From Pseudomonadota bacterium (GTDB taxonomy: Bacteria; Pseudomonadota; Gammaproteobacteria; Steroidobacterales; Steroidobacteraceae), in the NCBI GenBank assembly GCA_021843755.1, contig JAKBWB010000017.1, positions 30,657 through 94,656 on the forward strand: 64,000 bases of DNA. The letters are read 5' to 3'. A program made the translations under genes and the position numbers. Shown here piece after piece: positions 17,853 to 26,956 of the stretch (its first letter is position 1; each line of letters opens with the position of its first letter). The notes under the pieces were generated by a model. That model did not search any database. It was given only the letters and a program-made list of their open reading frames with translations, and was not told the DNA's origin.

Positions 17853-19100
17853 TCAGGTATCGTCGGCGACGCTTATCCAGCGCCGCGCCAGGGGCTCGAC
17901 GGTGGTGGCCTGTACCAAGATGCTGAAGATCGCCACCACGTAGGTGGCGGTGACGATCAGCTCGCGGGCAGGCCCCTGGGGTAACGACAGCGCGAGTGCG
18001 ATGGAGAGCACGCCGCGCAGCCCCGCCCAGGTCATCAATTTCACGAAATGAGGCTCGAAGCGCTGGAAGCGCCGCAGGAGCGCGGTGGGCAGCGCGACGC
18101 TCACGTAGCGTGCCGCCAGTACCAAGGGCAGGGCCAGAGCGGCCGGGAGCAGGTACTCGCGCACTGCGCCCGCGAGCGCCGTGAGCTGCAGTCCGACGAG
18201 CCCGAAGAGCAACAGATTGAGCAGATCGTCGGCAAGCTGCCAGAACTGATACAGGCGCTCACGCACCGGCGCCGGGGTCGCGAAGCGGCGGCTGTCCGCA
18301 CCGACCACCAGGCCCATGACGACGATGGCGATCGGTGCGGATATCCCCAGGCCCGCCGCGGCGTCGTAACCGGCGGTGGCGAGCGCCAGGGTAATCAGGA
18401 TCTCCACCGACGGGCTGTCGACGCTGCGCAGCAATGTCACGGCCGCAAAGCCCACCAGGACACCGAAGGCCAGACCTCCGAACACTTCACGCGCGAACAG
18501 CGTCGCAATGTGCGCGGTGGAAGGCAGCTGTGCACCCGTTACGCCGAGCAGCGCGACGAACAGCGCCACGCCCGTGCCGTCGTTGAACAGCGCCTCACCG
18601 GTAATTTTGGTGAGCAGCGACAGTGGGACACGCGCCTTGCGCAGCAGGCCGAGCGCCGCGATCGGATCGGTGGGGGAGATCAGCGCGCCGAACAATAGAC
18701 TCTCGCGCAGCGTGATGGGTAGGCCGAGTGCGCGCGTGAGGTAGAAAAACGCCCAGCCGATCACGGCCGTCGAGATGGCGACCCCTGCGGTGGCGAGCAC
18801 CAGCACCACCCAGCGCGCTCGGCGCAGCGCATGCAGGTCGACGTGCAGGCTTCCGGCGAACAGGAGCAGTCCGAGCAGGCCGTGGAACACCAGTTCCGGG
18901 AAATTCACGCCGTGTGCCACCTGCTCGCCCCAGGCGGACACCCGCGGTACGAACTGGCCGACGATTACGGTGACAATCGACAGCAGCATCGCCACCACCG
19001 TGATGCCGATCGAGTCCGGCAGGCGCACCAGCTTGTGATTGGCATAGGCGCTCAAGGCCACCACGGCGATGACCGCCGAAATCAGCGTAAAGACGGGCAT
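17853..19100 (-). CDS. Na+/H+ antiporter, CPA1 family
   Basis: A 415-residue integral membrane protein with about 12 hydrophobic segments. CPA1 landmarks are LLLFAGSLHVDLHAL, LFGALISPTDPIAALGLLRK (ion-binding Asp in the SPTDP loop), and GEALFNDGTGVALFVALLG with the essential Asp of the ND pair. The C-terminus is short and lacks the long regulatory tail of some relatives. It exchanges cytoplasmic Na+ (or K+) for protons; ion choice cannot be read from sequence. Convergent with thiD, about 90 bp apart. Confidence 0.88.
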   Translation of the reverse strand: MPVFTLISAVIAVVALSAYANHKLVRLPDSIGITVVAMLLSIVTVIVGQFVPRVSAWGEQVAHGVNFPELVFHGLLGLLLFAGSLHVDLHALRRARWVVLVLATAGVAISTAVIGWAFFYLTRALGLPITLRESLLFGALISPTDPIAALGLLRKARVPLSLLTKITGEALFNDGTGVALFVALLGVTGAQLPSTAHIATLFAREVFGGLAFGVLVGFAAVTLLRSVDSPSVEILITLALATAGYDAAAGLGISAPIAIVVMGLVVGADSRRFATPAPVRERLYQFWQLADDLLNLLLFGLVGLQLTALAGAVREYLLPAALALPLVLAARYVSVALPTALLRRFQRFEPHFVKLMTWAGLRGVLSIALALSLPQGPARELIVTATYVVAIFSILVQATTVEPLARRWISVADDT

Positions 19101-19386
19101 CGGGCGCGCGGGCTCCCAAGGCTGCTACGGCTCGGACGAGACAGGAGGGAATTATGGCATGTCTGGGCGCGGCTCGGCCGTCGGTCGGACGGTCAGAGGT
19201 GCCGCGCCGAAGCGCAAGAGGTCCGGTGTTCGTGGTCGAGGGTCAATCGCGCGGTTCGGCGTGCGCGGACCACCCGCCGTAGCCTCATTGGCGGCGCTGC
19301 GGGGTGCGGCGAGCGCGGCCGGCAGCCTGCCGTGCGCGCCAGAGCGCGGGGCGATTCGCCCCGCGCCGGTCAAAGCTGGGACGGCG

Positions 19387-19782
19387 TTAGAAGATGCTGC
19401 CGACCAGGTCGCTCGCGAGCCCGAAGCCCGCGCCCATGCCGAGTCCCGACATGATGCTGCCCAGGAAACCCCCGCTGCTGCCGGCATAGGACTGGGATGA
19501 CCAGCCGCGCGTCTGGTAATTCGGCTGGGGCTGGGAATCGATGTGCGTCTCAAGGCCGTGAATATACTCCGCCATCTGCTGGATGAGCATCACGGCCGAC
19601 TGATTCTGTTGCTGGATCGCGAGGGCGGTTTCGCGCAGATCGAGCAGCAGCTCGCGAGACAGCGCAGGGTCGCTCAGCTTGGCTTGCAGCTTGTCGGCCA
19701 GCGCCTTGACGCTCTGGGCGACTTGATCTGCCTGTTTCTGCAGCTGCACGGCCTGATTTTCGGCGGTCTGATAATCCATCAT
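19387..19782 (-). CDS. Unknown protein with coiled coil and Gly-rich end
   Basis: Not recognised. The 131-residue product has an N-terminal helical, Gln-rich region likely to form a coiled coil (AVQLQKQADQVAQSVKALAD through LLLDLRETALAIQQQNQSAV, about residues 10-75). A short polar linker with Gln, Ser and Tyr follows, then a Gly/Ser/Met-rich hydrophobic end (GGFLGSIMSGLGMGAGFGLA). No signal peptide is visible. It lies downstream of pilE on the same strand, about 165 bp away. A pilus-related role is only a guess from position. Confidence 0.65.
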   Translation of the reverse strand: MMDYQTAENQAVQLQKQADQVAQSVKALADKLQAKLSDPALSRELLLDLRETALAIQQQNQSAVMLIQQMAEYIHGLETHIDSQPQPNYQTRGWSSQSYAGSSGGFLGSIMSGLGMGAGFGLASDLVGSIF

Positions 19783-19948
19783 GTGCTCCGGTGATTTTCG
19801 GGACTACAGGGCCGAGCGCCCGCGGGTTGGACCCCGGAGCCACCCGGTCGGTTCCGCGAATGATGGGGCCGCAGTCAAGACGGTTCAAGGCCCGTACGGC
19901 CTCAGCAGGGAACGGCAGCGCGGATCACGGCGGCTGGGCAGGGGGGAA

Positions 19949-20428
19949 TCACCAGCAGTCGGTCGTTACGCTCCCCGCGGCATTGTAGGAGGTCTCCACA
20001 CCGGTGGAATCGACGGTGAAGATCTGGCAGTCCGTATCGGCCGTCTGGCTCCCGATCGCCGTCGCGGTGAGCAGGTAGGAGGGGACCGCGAGATTGGGAT
20101 CCGGCACGGTCGCCTCGATCTGGTAATAGCCGCTGCCGATCGTGACGGGCCAGGCCACCGGTGCCGCCGCGGTGCCGTAGCCGAGATCCGCCGGGTCGCT
20201 CGTGTAGGCATTGTTGGTCGCGTAGTAGCGCTCCTCCCGCTCGGCGAGCTCCAGCAGCGCGGTGCGCGCATCCGTGCGGCGCGACTCCTCGATCTGATGC
20301 TCGTAGATCGGCACGGCGATCATGGTGAGAATTGCCAGCACCACCAGGGTAATCATCAGCTCGATCAAGGTGAAGCCGGCGGAGCGGCCTGCCGGGCGGG
20401 CGAGCGTCTTTCTATGCGTTCGTGTCAT
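19949..20428 (-). CDS. pilE: Type IV pilin PilE (minor pilin)
   Basis: A 159-residue prepilin. A basic leader of about 17 residues ends in SAG, cleaved before FTLIELMITLVVLAILTMIA with the conserved Glu5. The C-terminal part is a beta-rich pilin head with two Cys (DTDCQIF and the final TTDCW) that could form the disulfide-bonded D-region. PilE in this operon type is a minor pilin that helps prime pilus assembly together with FimT/PilV/PilW/PilX and PilY1. It starts 12 bp after the pilY1 stop. Confidence 0.92.
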   Translation of the reverse strand: MTRTHRKTLARPAGRSAGFTLIELMITLVVLAILTMIAVPIYEHQIEESRRTDARTALLELAEREERYYATNNAYTSDPADLGYGTAAAPVAWPVTIGSGYYQIEATVPDPNLAVPSYLLTATAIGSQTADTDCQIFTVDSTGVETSYNAAGSVTTDCW

Positions 20429-20439
20429 GGCAGGTCACC

Positions 20440-23400
20440 CTAGCGCAATTCGATCCAGGTCTCGGGCATGCCGTTGATATCGTTGGCCTCGATGATCTGC
20501 TGCGAGCCGGCCGTTCCGTTGATCGTCTGGTAGACCAGATAGGTCTTGCCGACGCTGGCGCTGCCCGAGCTGCCCGTCCCGTTCGTGGTCACCACGGAGT
20601 CGGTACCGGTCGCCTCGGACGCGAACGCCACCGTGAACACGTTGCCGTTATTGAGCGTTGTCGAGGAATCATTGAAGAAGTTCGGGATCGGCCCGCCCGT
20701 CTGCGCGTCGATCGCGTATGTGTAGCCCGTATCGGTGCCGGGATTGCAGTCGAGCGGCGAATTGATCGCCGGCAGCGTCGAGTTGAACACCACCGCGGTG
20801 CTCACGATCGTCGGATTGTAGATCAGCTGCTCGTCGGTGGTCTCGTTGTAACCGGTGCTGCTGCCCGGAAAATCAATGTACCAACCGAACTGATCGTTCC
20901 CGCCGCTGCACGCGAGCGTTCCGGCCCAGCAGATCGGCGCAGCCGTGCCCATCGTCCGGTCACCGTTGGCGCCGAGGCTGACGGTCTGCTGCACGAGATT
21001 GCCGGCCGTCAGCGTTGGATTCGAGCCGCTCGAGCTGATCAGCCCGGCGACGGTGGCGGGGCTGAGGCTCGCGAACTGGGTCAGGCCGTACGCGTTCCAG
21101 CCGTCCATGTTCCAGTCCCACACGCCGTAGAATGCCTGCGTGCCGCTGGCATAGCTCGTGGCGCTGGAGTTGGTGAGCGGGAATTTCTCGCCCGTGCCGA
21201 AGAACAGCATGAGCTGAGTCTCACTTGTCACCGCGTTCGTGACGAACGCCGGCTGCACCGCGGTGGTAATCGGCTGGCCTTTCGGCGTGCTGAAGATCGG
21301 GCCGGGTGTCACCGCCCAGTTCGACGGCGATTGGCTCGTCAGGTCGAAGCGCCATACGTGGCCGTTGACGTCGCCCGCATAAACATAGTCAACGATGTGG
21401 TCGCCGGTCATGTCGACGGGCGTGACGAACGCTATGCCGTCGCCGGTCCCTGCCTGTCCGGTCGACAGGTAGTAGGTGGTGATTGCGCCCGTGGTCGAAT
21501 TGACGTCCATGATGTAGATGCCCGCATCGCCGCTTGCGCTGCCAAGTCCGTTGCCGAAGATTATGCCCCAGTTGCCGTCGTGCAGTCGGCGAATCACCGG
21601 GGTGCCGTAGGTGTCACCCAGATCGGTGCCGCAGTTCGACACGTTCGCGCACGTGAGGTTCGAGGCCATCCAGTCGCCGATCACGAGGTTGGACGCGTTG
21701 CTCTCGCTGAATTGCGAGGGATGCGTCACGTTCAGTGCGAAGATCTCCGCGCCGCCCGGCCCGAGCCCGCTCACCAGCCACGTGTGCCAGCGGCCCGCAT
21801 AGTACAGGTCGCCCACCCCTGGGGTGGCGTCGACATAGAAGTTATGACCGTACTGCGGGTTCGAGTAATCGAGATTCGGATTGGTCGCGTTGTGGATGTC
21901 GTCGAGTACGCCCTGCGGCGTGTACGCCAGGACCTCCTCGCCGGTATTGGTGCTGCTGTCGTAGGTCGTGCCGGTCGAATTGTACGAGCCGGCGGCAAAG
22001 CCGTGCAGGAAGCCGTCGTTCGCGCCGACGTATACGACGTTCAGGCGCGTCGCTTCGTTGGCCTCGTACTGACTGTAGGTCTCGCCGGAATTCTCCGGCA
22101 TGACGGTGTTCGGATAGAGATCGTCCTTCCAGGTGAGCGGTGTCTGGTAGGCGCTGAAGCTCATCTTCGAGGGCGGTCCGACCCACACCGGACTGGAATC
22201 CACGATGTCACCGAGCACGCTGACCCGATCGCGGAACAGTCCGCTGCCGGTCGAGGTGATCTCGTTGCTGCGATCGCCGCGCAGATATTCCAGCAGATCC
22301 TGTCCGAAGGTGGTGTTGTTCGTGGTTCCAGATGCCGTCTGCTCGACGTCGAGCGCATTCTGTTCCGGGGCGGTCAGGTCGGACCACTCGAAGGGAATGC
22401 CCGCCGAGCCGCTCCAGGTGAGCATCACGCGGCTGCTGGGGGATTCGGCATCGATTGGGCCGGCCTGCCCGGTGGTGGGGCAGCTGCTGCCGCTCAGAAC
22501 GCCGGTGAGGACGCACGAGGCGTCCCAGTTGGCGTACTGCGAGATCACGAGATTCCCCGAGCTGTCCGTGGAGAGCTCATTGGCGGTGAGCCGTCCGGTC
22601 CAATTCGATGGATCGTAGTAACTGAGGTAGACCTGCGAGCCGTTTTGGACGCGGGAAGACTCCTGCTGATTCAGCGCCGAGGAACTCGCGGCCTGGGTCA
22701 CGGGCTCGGCCCGGAAGCACAGCAGTTCGTGAATGTTCGTGTCGCCGCCCGTGGAGCCGGCGAATCCGAAGCGCAGCAGCGCGGGCAGGGGGCCGTTCGA
22801 GTCGGTGATGTTCTGGTTCTGCAGCACCCCGATCCACGAGCCGCCGTCGTAGCTGTACCACATGCTGAGCAGGCCGTTATCGGTGATCTTCACCCGATAG
22901 GTGATCGGCGTGGCATCCTGGCGCGAATAGCCGCCATTGGCGTACTCGTCGCCGATCAGCACGGCATTCTTGCCGGAGGTGGGCAGAACCGCGTAGGCGT
23001 TTGGAATCGCGGAATAATCCATGACCGGGGTGCCGGTATTCTTCGGGTTGTCCGGATGGGAAAAATTCCATATATCCCCGGTCTCGCACGTCTGCTGCAC
23101 CGCGTACTCTTGTTCGCTCGCCGATAAGGTGTCCGGATAGTCGGTCGGGTAGTTGGCCGTCAGCCACGGCCAGGCAATGTTGCCGGCGCCGCGCATGCCG
23201 ATGCGATTGGGCTGGTAGCCGCCCCCGGTCGCGGTGTTGTCGCCGCTGGTGTACAGGCTGTTCTCCCCGAGCGTGTTCACCGTGCCGTTCAGGAAGTTGC
23301 CGAACTCATCGATGCCGAGGCCGAGATAAGCGCCGACGATGCCGTTATAAGGGGGATTTGTATTCGAGCAGTCGTAGCCCAGGCTGCCGCCGAAGGCGCC

Positions 23401-23985
23401 GATCGAATTCTGTATCGGGCTCCATTGCGCGGCATTGACCAGGAAGAAGCTCATGCCGTCGGCGCCATCACCGTCCGCACCCCCGGAATTACCGCGATAC
23501 GTGACGGTCTTGAAGGTGATATCCAGACCCTCGTTCGTCGTGAACGTGTCGCCCGAGACGATCGCGCCGTTTTGATTGTAGCCACCACTGCCGCAGCCGC
23601 TGTCCGTGCAGCCGTTCGTGAAGCGCAGGGCGCCTTCGCCGACCGGGTCCGGCAGCGTTTCGGTGCTGCCCGGCACGCCGTTGAAGCCCCCCACGAGCGG
23701 CTCATTGTAGTAAGCGTTCGATCCGCCGGTTCCGCCGCTCGAGGACGTCTGGATGGCAATGCAGCCCGGCGGACTGCCGGGTCCCGGCGCCGCCGCGGCG
23801 CTGGCGGTGCTCGCGGTGAGACACGCGCCGTTGAAGTAGAACCACGGATTCTCGGTCGTCGCGCCGGTGAAGTCCTCTTTCAAGTTCGACACGGTGGAGG
23901 TCGTGTAGGTTTGCGCGCGCGCCGGCAGCAACTGCACGACGCAGGCTGTGAACAGCGCGGCGAACCACAACTTGTTGCGAACCAT
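20440..23985 (-). CDS. pilY1: PilY1-type pilus tip adhesin with lectin-like N-terminus
   Basis: A 1181-residue exported protein: signal peptide ending LLPARA, then a large N-terminal region, then the conserved C-terminal PilY1 beta-propeller (about residues 560-1080). Propeller markers are GDIVDSSPVWVGPPS, NVVYVGANDGFLHGF, DATPGVGDLYYAGRWHTWLV, GTPVIRRLHDGNWGIIFGNG and the calcium-loop candidate DMTGDHIVDYVYAGD. Instead of a von Willebrand A domain, the N-terminal part shows GADGMSFFLVNA, IGAFGGSLGYDC and YLGLGIDEFGNF, the pattern of L-type lectin folds. The ATG at 23985 has a GGAG ribosome site; upstream in-frame codons are rejected because they run into pilX. It probably caps the minor-pilin complex and mediates adhesion. 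Confidence 0.92.
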   Translation of the reverse strand: MVRNKLWFAALFTACVVQLLPARAQTYTTSTVSNLKEDFTGATTENPWFYFNGACLTASTASAAAAPGPGSPPGCIAIQTSSSGGTGGSNAYYNEPLVGGFNGVPGSTETLPDPVGEGALRFTNGCTDSGCGSGGYNQNGAIVSGDTFTTNEGLDITFKTVTYRGNSGGADGDGADGMSFFLVNAAQWSPIQNSIGAFGGSLGYDCSNTNPPYNGIVGAYLGLGIDEFGNFLNGTVNTLGENSLYTSGDNTATGGGYQPNRIGMRGAGNIAWPWLTANYPTDYPDTLSASEQEYAVQQTCETGDIWNFSHPDNPKNTGTPVMDYSAIPNAYAVLPTSGKNAVLIGDEYANGGYSRQDATPITYRVKITDNGLLSMWYSYDGGSWIGVLQNQNITDSNGPLPALLRFGFAGSTGGDTNIHELLCFRAEPVTQAASSSALNQQESSRVQNGSQVYLSYYDPSNWTGRLTANELSTDSSGNLVISQYANWDASCVLTGVLSGSSCPTTGQAGPIDAESPSSRVMLTWSGSAGIPFEWSDLTAPEQNALDVEQTASGTTNNTTFGQDLLEYLRGDRSNEITSTGSGLFRDRVSVLGDIVDSSPVWVGPPSKMSFSAYQTPLTWKDDLYPNTVMPENSGETYSQYEANEATRLNVVYVGANDGFLHGFAAGSYNSTGTTYDSSTNTGEEVLAYTPQGVLDDIHNATNPNLDYSNPQYGHNFYVDATPGVGDLYYAGRWHTWLVSGLGPGGAEIFALNVTHPSQFSESNASNLVIGDWMASNLTCANVSNCGTDLGDTYGTPVIRRLHDGNWGIIFGNGLGSASGDAGIYIMDVNSTTGAITTYYLSTGQAGTGDGIAFVTPVDMTGDHIVDYVYAGDVNGHVWRFDLTSQSPSNWAVTPGPIFSTPKGQPITTAVQPAFVTNAVTSETQLMLFFGTGEKFPLTNSSATSYASGTQAFYGVWDWNMDGWNAYGLTQFASLSPATVAGLISSSGSNPTLTAGNLVQQTVSLGANGDRTMGTAAPICWAGTLACSGGNDQFGWYIDFPGSSTGYNETTDEQLIYNPTIVSTAVVFNSTLPAINSPLDCNPGTDTGYTYAIDAQTGGPIPNFFNDSSTTLNNGNVFTVAFASEATGTDSVVTTNGTGSSGSASVGKTYLVYQTINGTAGSQQIIEANDINGMPETWIELR

Positions 23986-24002
23986 GGATGATCTCCGTAC
24001 GT

Positions 24003-24569
24003 TCATGGACCGCTGGCCGATGCGACGGTATAGCGGATCTGATACGTGCTCTCCACCACCGCAACCGTGGCCTGAGAGCCGCCGTATGACCATGCGTCCA
24101 CGACGTAGTCTTGGGCACCGGGAACGGTGGCGTCGGCGCCGAGATAACCGATGTAGGCCATCGGATAGCCGTACAGTGTATTCTGGCCGCCGGTGGTGCT
24201 GGTGGTGATGTCGGTCGTGTACTGGAAGGCCCCGCCGGCCGCCCACGGCACCTCGCTCGGTTGGGTCTGGTCGATGAGCGGCTCATTGCAGATCACGGGC
24301 GTGCTCAGCGCGACGGTCTCGGTGGCGCAACTGACGAGCGGGGTGGTCGTGACGTCGTCGTACAGCCACTGTTCGGCGTATTGCTGCGCACTGTCGGCCG
24401 CCTGCAGCGCCCGCTGCTTATCGAGCACGTTGCCGGCGATACGATTATCGAGTCCGGTGCCGCGGAACATCGCGAGCGCAAGGATCGTGATGACGATCAG
24501 CAGCAGCAGCGTCGTGACCAGGACCATGCCGGTCTGCGCGCAGCAAGGACTTCGGTACGGCGCGCGCAT
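24003..24569 (-). CDS. pilX: Minor pilin assembly protein PilX
   Basis: A 188-residue protein with the PilX opening QTGMVLVTTLLLLIVITILALAM and then RGTGLDNRIAGNVLDKQRALQAADSA, as in Pseudomonas PilX. The segment before QTG is a short basic leader, but the prepilin peptidase site is atypical, as is normal for PilX. It has a C-terminal beta-rich region and Cys pairs. The ATG at 24569 lies 2 nt after the pilW stop; pilY1 follows 17 nt downstream. It forms part of the tip-priming complex. Confidence 0.87.
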   Translation of the reverse strand: MRAPYRSPCCAQTGMVLVTTLLLLIVITILALAMFRGTGLDNRIAGNVLDKQRALQAADSAQQYAEQWLYDDVTTTPLVSCATETVALSTPVICNEPLIDQTQPSEVPWAAGGAFQYTTDITTSTTGGQNTLYGYPMAYIGYLGADATVPGAQDYVVDAWSYGGSQATVAVVESTYQIRYTVASASGP

Positions 24570-24571
24570 GC

Positions 24572-25384
24572 TCACGATCCTCCTGTGCGGCTCATCAGCG
24601 CGATTACCTTGGTGAAGGTTGCCGCCTGCTGACCGACATCGGCCTGCAGGGGATTTTTGAACATCACGGTGATCCGGACCGCGGTGACTTCGCTCCAGTC
24701 CGAGGCGGTCATCGCGGCGGCCGGGACGTAGGTATCGACGGAGTAGTCCCCGGGAGTCACGCTGGCGGCGGTATGCAGGCCATACCAGATCTGCATGGCC
24801 TCGACGTTCTCGACGAGCTGCACGGGGCTGGTCGGCGACCAGGTGTTGCCGATCTCCAGCGCGCAATACAGATAGCTCGTGCCGTTGACCACGCCGATGT
24901 AGAAGTAATTGGTGTAGACGGTGTCGCTTCCGGTCTGATTCGAAGTGCCGTCACACAGCGGAATGCCATCGCCGCTGGCGGTCATGAACCGCACGGCGAT
25001 CGAATCGTCGTCATAGGTGGCGCCGTTGACCACGGTCGTGTTCGGGACGCCGTCGATGGCCTGTCCAGAGACGAACGACAGCGCCGCGCCGTTCGGTGCG
25101 GTGGCCGTGGCGGCCGGCAGGGCCGCGACCTGCGAGGTCACGGCCGGATCTGGATAGTAGCCGGCCGACTGGGTGATCTCACTCAGCATCGACATCGTGA
25201 AGCGCTCGTCGTTTTCCAGCTGGGCGACGCCGCTGCGGTCGGTGTAGGAGTTGCGCACACTCTGCTCGATGGTGATGACCCCGGCAATCAAGAACAGGGC
25301 GATCAGGATCGCCACCATCAGCTCGATGAGCGAGTAGCCACGCTCGCGCCGCGAACCCGTATCGCTGTTGCGCGGGCTGCTCAT
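24572..25384 (-). CDS. pilW: Minor pilin PilW
   Basis: A 270-residue prepilin. The leader ends RRERG and the mature N-terminus begins YSLIELMVAILIALFLIAGV with Glu5 conserved. A long globular domain with LENDERFTMSMLSEITQSAGYY, the characteristic PilW segment, follows. Works with PilX, PilV and FimT to nucleate type IV pili. The start overlaps the pilV stop by 4 nt, so translation is coupled. Confidence 0.9.
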   Translation of the reverse strand: MSSPRNSDTGSRRERGYSLIELMVAILIALFLIAGVITIEQSVRNSYTDRSGVAQLENDERFTMSMLSEITQSAGYYPDPAVTSQVAALPAATATAPNGAALSFVSGQAIDGVPNTTVVNGATYDDDSIAVRFMTASGDGIPLCDGTSNQTGSDTVYTNYFYIGVVNGTSYLYCALEIGNTWSPTSPVQLVENVEAMQIWYGLHTAASVTPGDYSVDTYVPAAAMTASDWSEVTAVRITVMFKNPLQADVGQQAATFTKVIALMSRTGGS

Positions 25385-25986
25385 GGATCCACCACCAGCT
25401 GGTAGACCTGATTCTGGAAGGCGGCGTTGTTGTCTTCCTGCCGGTTCGCGTTCACCGTGTTTTCCGTCCAGGAAATCGTGATGGTGCACACGGCGATTTC
25501 GGTGATCCCGTTGTTGACCGGCGCGCACACGATGTCGGTGGTGGCCGTGTTGAGCACGTTCGCCATCGCTTGTTCCCATTGCACCAGCTGATAGCCGGCC
25601 ATGTCCGCGGCGGTGCAGGGGACCGAGCCGCTGCCAAGTTCGCACAGATTGGGATTGCCGAGCGCCGCCGAGATCGCACTGGCCAGGTTGTTGTCGCCCG
25701 CCGAGGTCACGGTCGTAGCGGCGCTCGGGTCGATGGTCACGGTGAGATTGCCGGGCAGCGTAGTCGGCGCGACGGCCCAGTAATCGGCGTTGGCGTGCAT
25801 GGAAGCCGCGAGGCTCGAGGCCTCGAGCGCCACCAGGGTGCGCAGGCGCGACACACCGGTGTCGGCAAGCAGCAGCGCCTGCATTTTGGCGATGCCGAGC
25901 AGCCCGACCGCGATGATGATCAGGGCGACCAGCACCTCGACCAGGCTGAAACCGCGCGCAAGGCGCTTGTGGGTGCAACGGCGCAT
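25381..25986 (-). CDS. pilV: Minor pilin PilV
   Basis: A 201-residue prepilin. A basic 12-residue leader (MRRCTHKRLARG) precedes the mature FSLVEVLVALIIIAVGLLGI with Glu5, the pattern specific to PilV/PilV-like minor pilins (SLVEVLVA...LLGIAKMQ). Contains several Cys in the head domain. Overlaps the fimT-like gene by one base and pilW by four. Confidence 0.92.
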   Translation of the reverse strand: MRRCTHKRLARGFSLVEVLVALIIIAVGLLGIAKMQALLLADTGVSRLRTLVALEASSLAASMHANADYWAVAPTTLPGNLTVTIDPSAATTVTSAGDNNLASAISAALGNPNLCELGSGSVPCTAADMAGYQLVQWEQAMANVLNTATTDIVCAPVNNGITEIAVCTITISWTENTVNANRQEDNNAAFQNQVYQLVVDP

Positions 25987-26600
25987 CAGGTCCCCGGGCA
26001 GTCCGTCGGATCGGTCTGGTGCAGCGCGGTGGTCATCATGCCGGACTGGCTGAGGAGCAGGCAGCGCGTGAACACGGCGTCGTTCGAGGAGTTCTTCAGG
26101 GTGATCGTCACGTTTGCCTCGCCGGTATAGGCGAAGCCGTCACGATTGAAGGACACGGAACTGATGCCGTAGTTCGCTTCGAAGGTGTCGCCGCTGGTGA
26201 ACGGCTCGTGTACTCGCAATACGTCCTGGTCGGACGCGATGGTCTGATTGTCGTTGACGTCGACGAAGACGATCCAACCGTCCTGCCAGGTATTGACGCC
26301 GCTGGCCGCGCACGAATACGGACTGGTGACGCTGCCGGCGACGCATACCGTGATCGTGCGCCCCTCGCGCACCGCCTCGGAGCGCGCGTATTCCAGGTCG
26401 CCGAGCAGCGCATTGACCTCGGTCGCCATCCGGTTGTCAGTGGTGACGTGGCGATACAGGGGAACACCGATGGCGGTGATGATCGCCACGATCAACATGA
26501 CGATGACCAACTCGGCCATCGTTACGCCGCGCTGGAGCGCGCGGCCGACCGGACGTCGGCGTTGCGGGGCGTATGTTGCCATCACGTTGTACACGGATTT
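25986..26600 (-). CDS. fimT: FimT/GspH-type minor pilin
   Basis: Minor pseudopilin of the FimT/FimU group, first gene of the minor-pilin operon. The processing site is RALQRG/VTMAELVIVMLIVAIITAIG with Glu5 in the mature N-terminus. The GspH-type LLGDLEYARSEAVREGRTITVCV and GWIVFVDVN follow. The start is uncertain: ATG at 26600 gives a 26-residue leader, ATG at 26582 a shorter one, and a GTG at 26642 a longer one. None has a strong Shine-Dalgarno. Confidence 0.88.
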   Translation of the reverse strand, partial: KSVYNVMATYAPQRRRPVGRALQRGVTMAELVIVMLIVAIITAIGVPLYRHVTTDNRMATEVNALLGDLEYARSEAVREGRTITVCVAGSVTSPYSCAASGVNTWQDGWIVFVDVNDNQTIASDQDVLRVHEPFTSGDTFEANYGISSVSFNRDGFAYTGEANVTITLKNSSNDAVFTRCLLLSQSGMMTTALHQTDPTDCPGT

Positions 26601-26956
26601 CATGCGCGGTGTGTTCCGGGTGCGCATTACTCTACCGGTCACACAGGGCTCGCTTGGAGCGATCCGACCGGCGGCCGGCGGAGACCGACGAGCGGTCGAT
26701 GCGGCACGATGCGACGCGCGTCACAAAACACCGAGTCCTCGCCGCGCGATCGGCGCGGACCCCTGGCCTCACTGTTGGCCGCGGGCGGGAGATGCCGGCG
26801 ACGCGGCGGGTCGTAAGTCATTGAAAAATAGATCGAAAATGCATGGCGCGCGTGGGCCGGCCTTTCCAAAGGCCTCCGGTACGCCTATCCTCGCGGCACC
26901 AAAGCGCGGGCGGCGCGAGCGGGTCGCGAACGCGCGGTTTTGTACGGGAGCGAGTT
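26601..26956. promoter_or_regulatory. Divergent promoter region between minor pilins and S46 peptidase
   Basis: About 350 bp separating the divergent fimT and peptidase genes, so promoters for both must lie here. A perfect palindromic element ggccttt-cc-aaaggcc sits at 26859-26874, about 80 bp before the peptidase start, and is a candidate operator. An AT-rich patch at about 26820-26842 could hold promoter elements. Confidence 0.4.
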
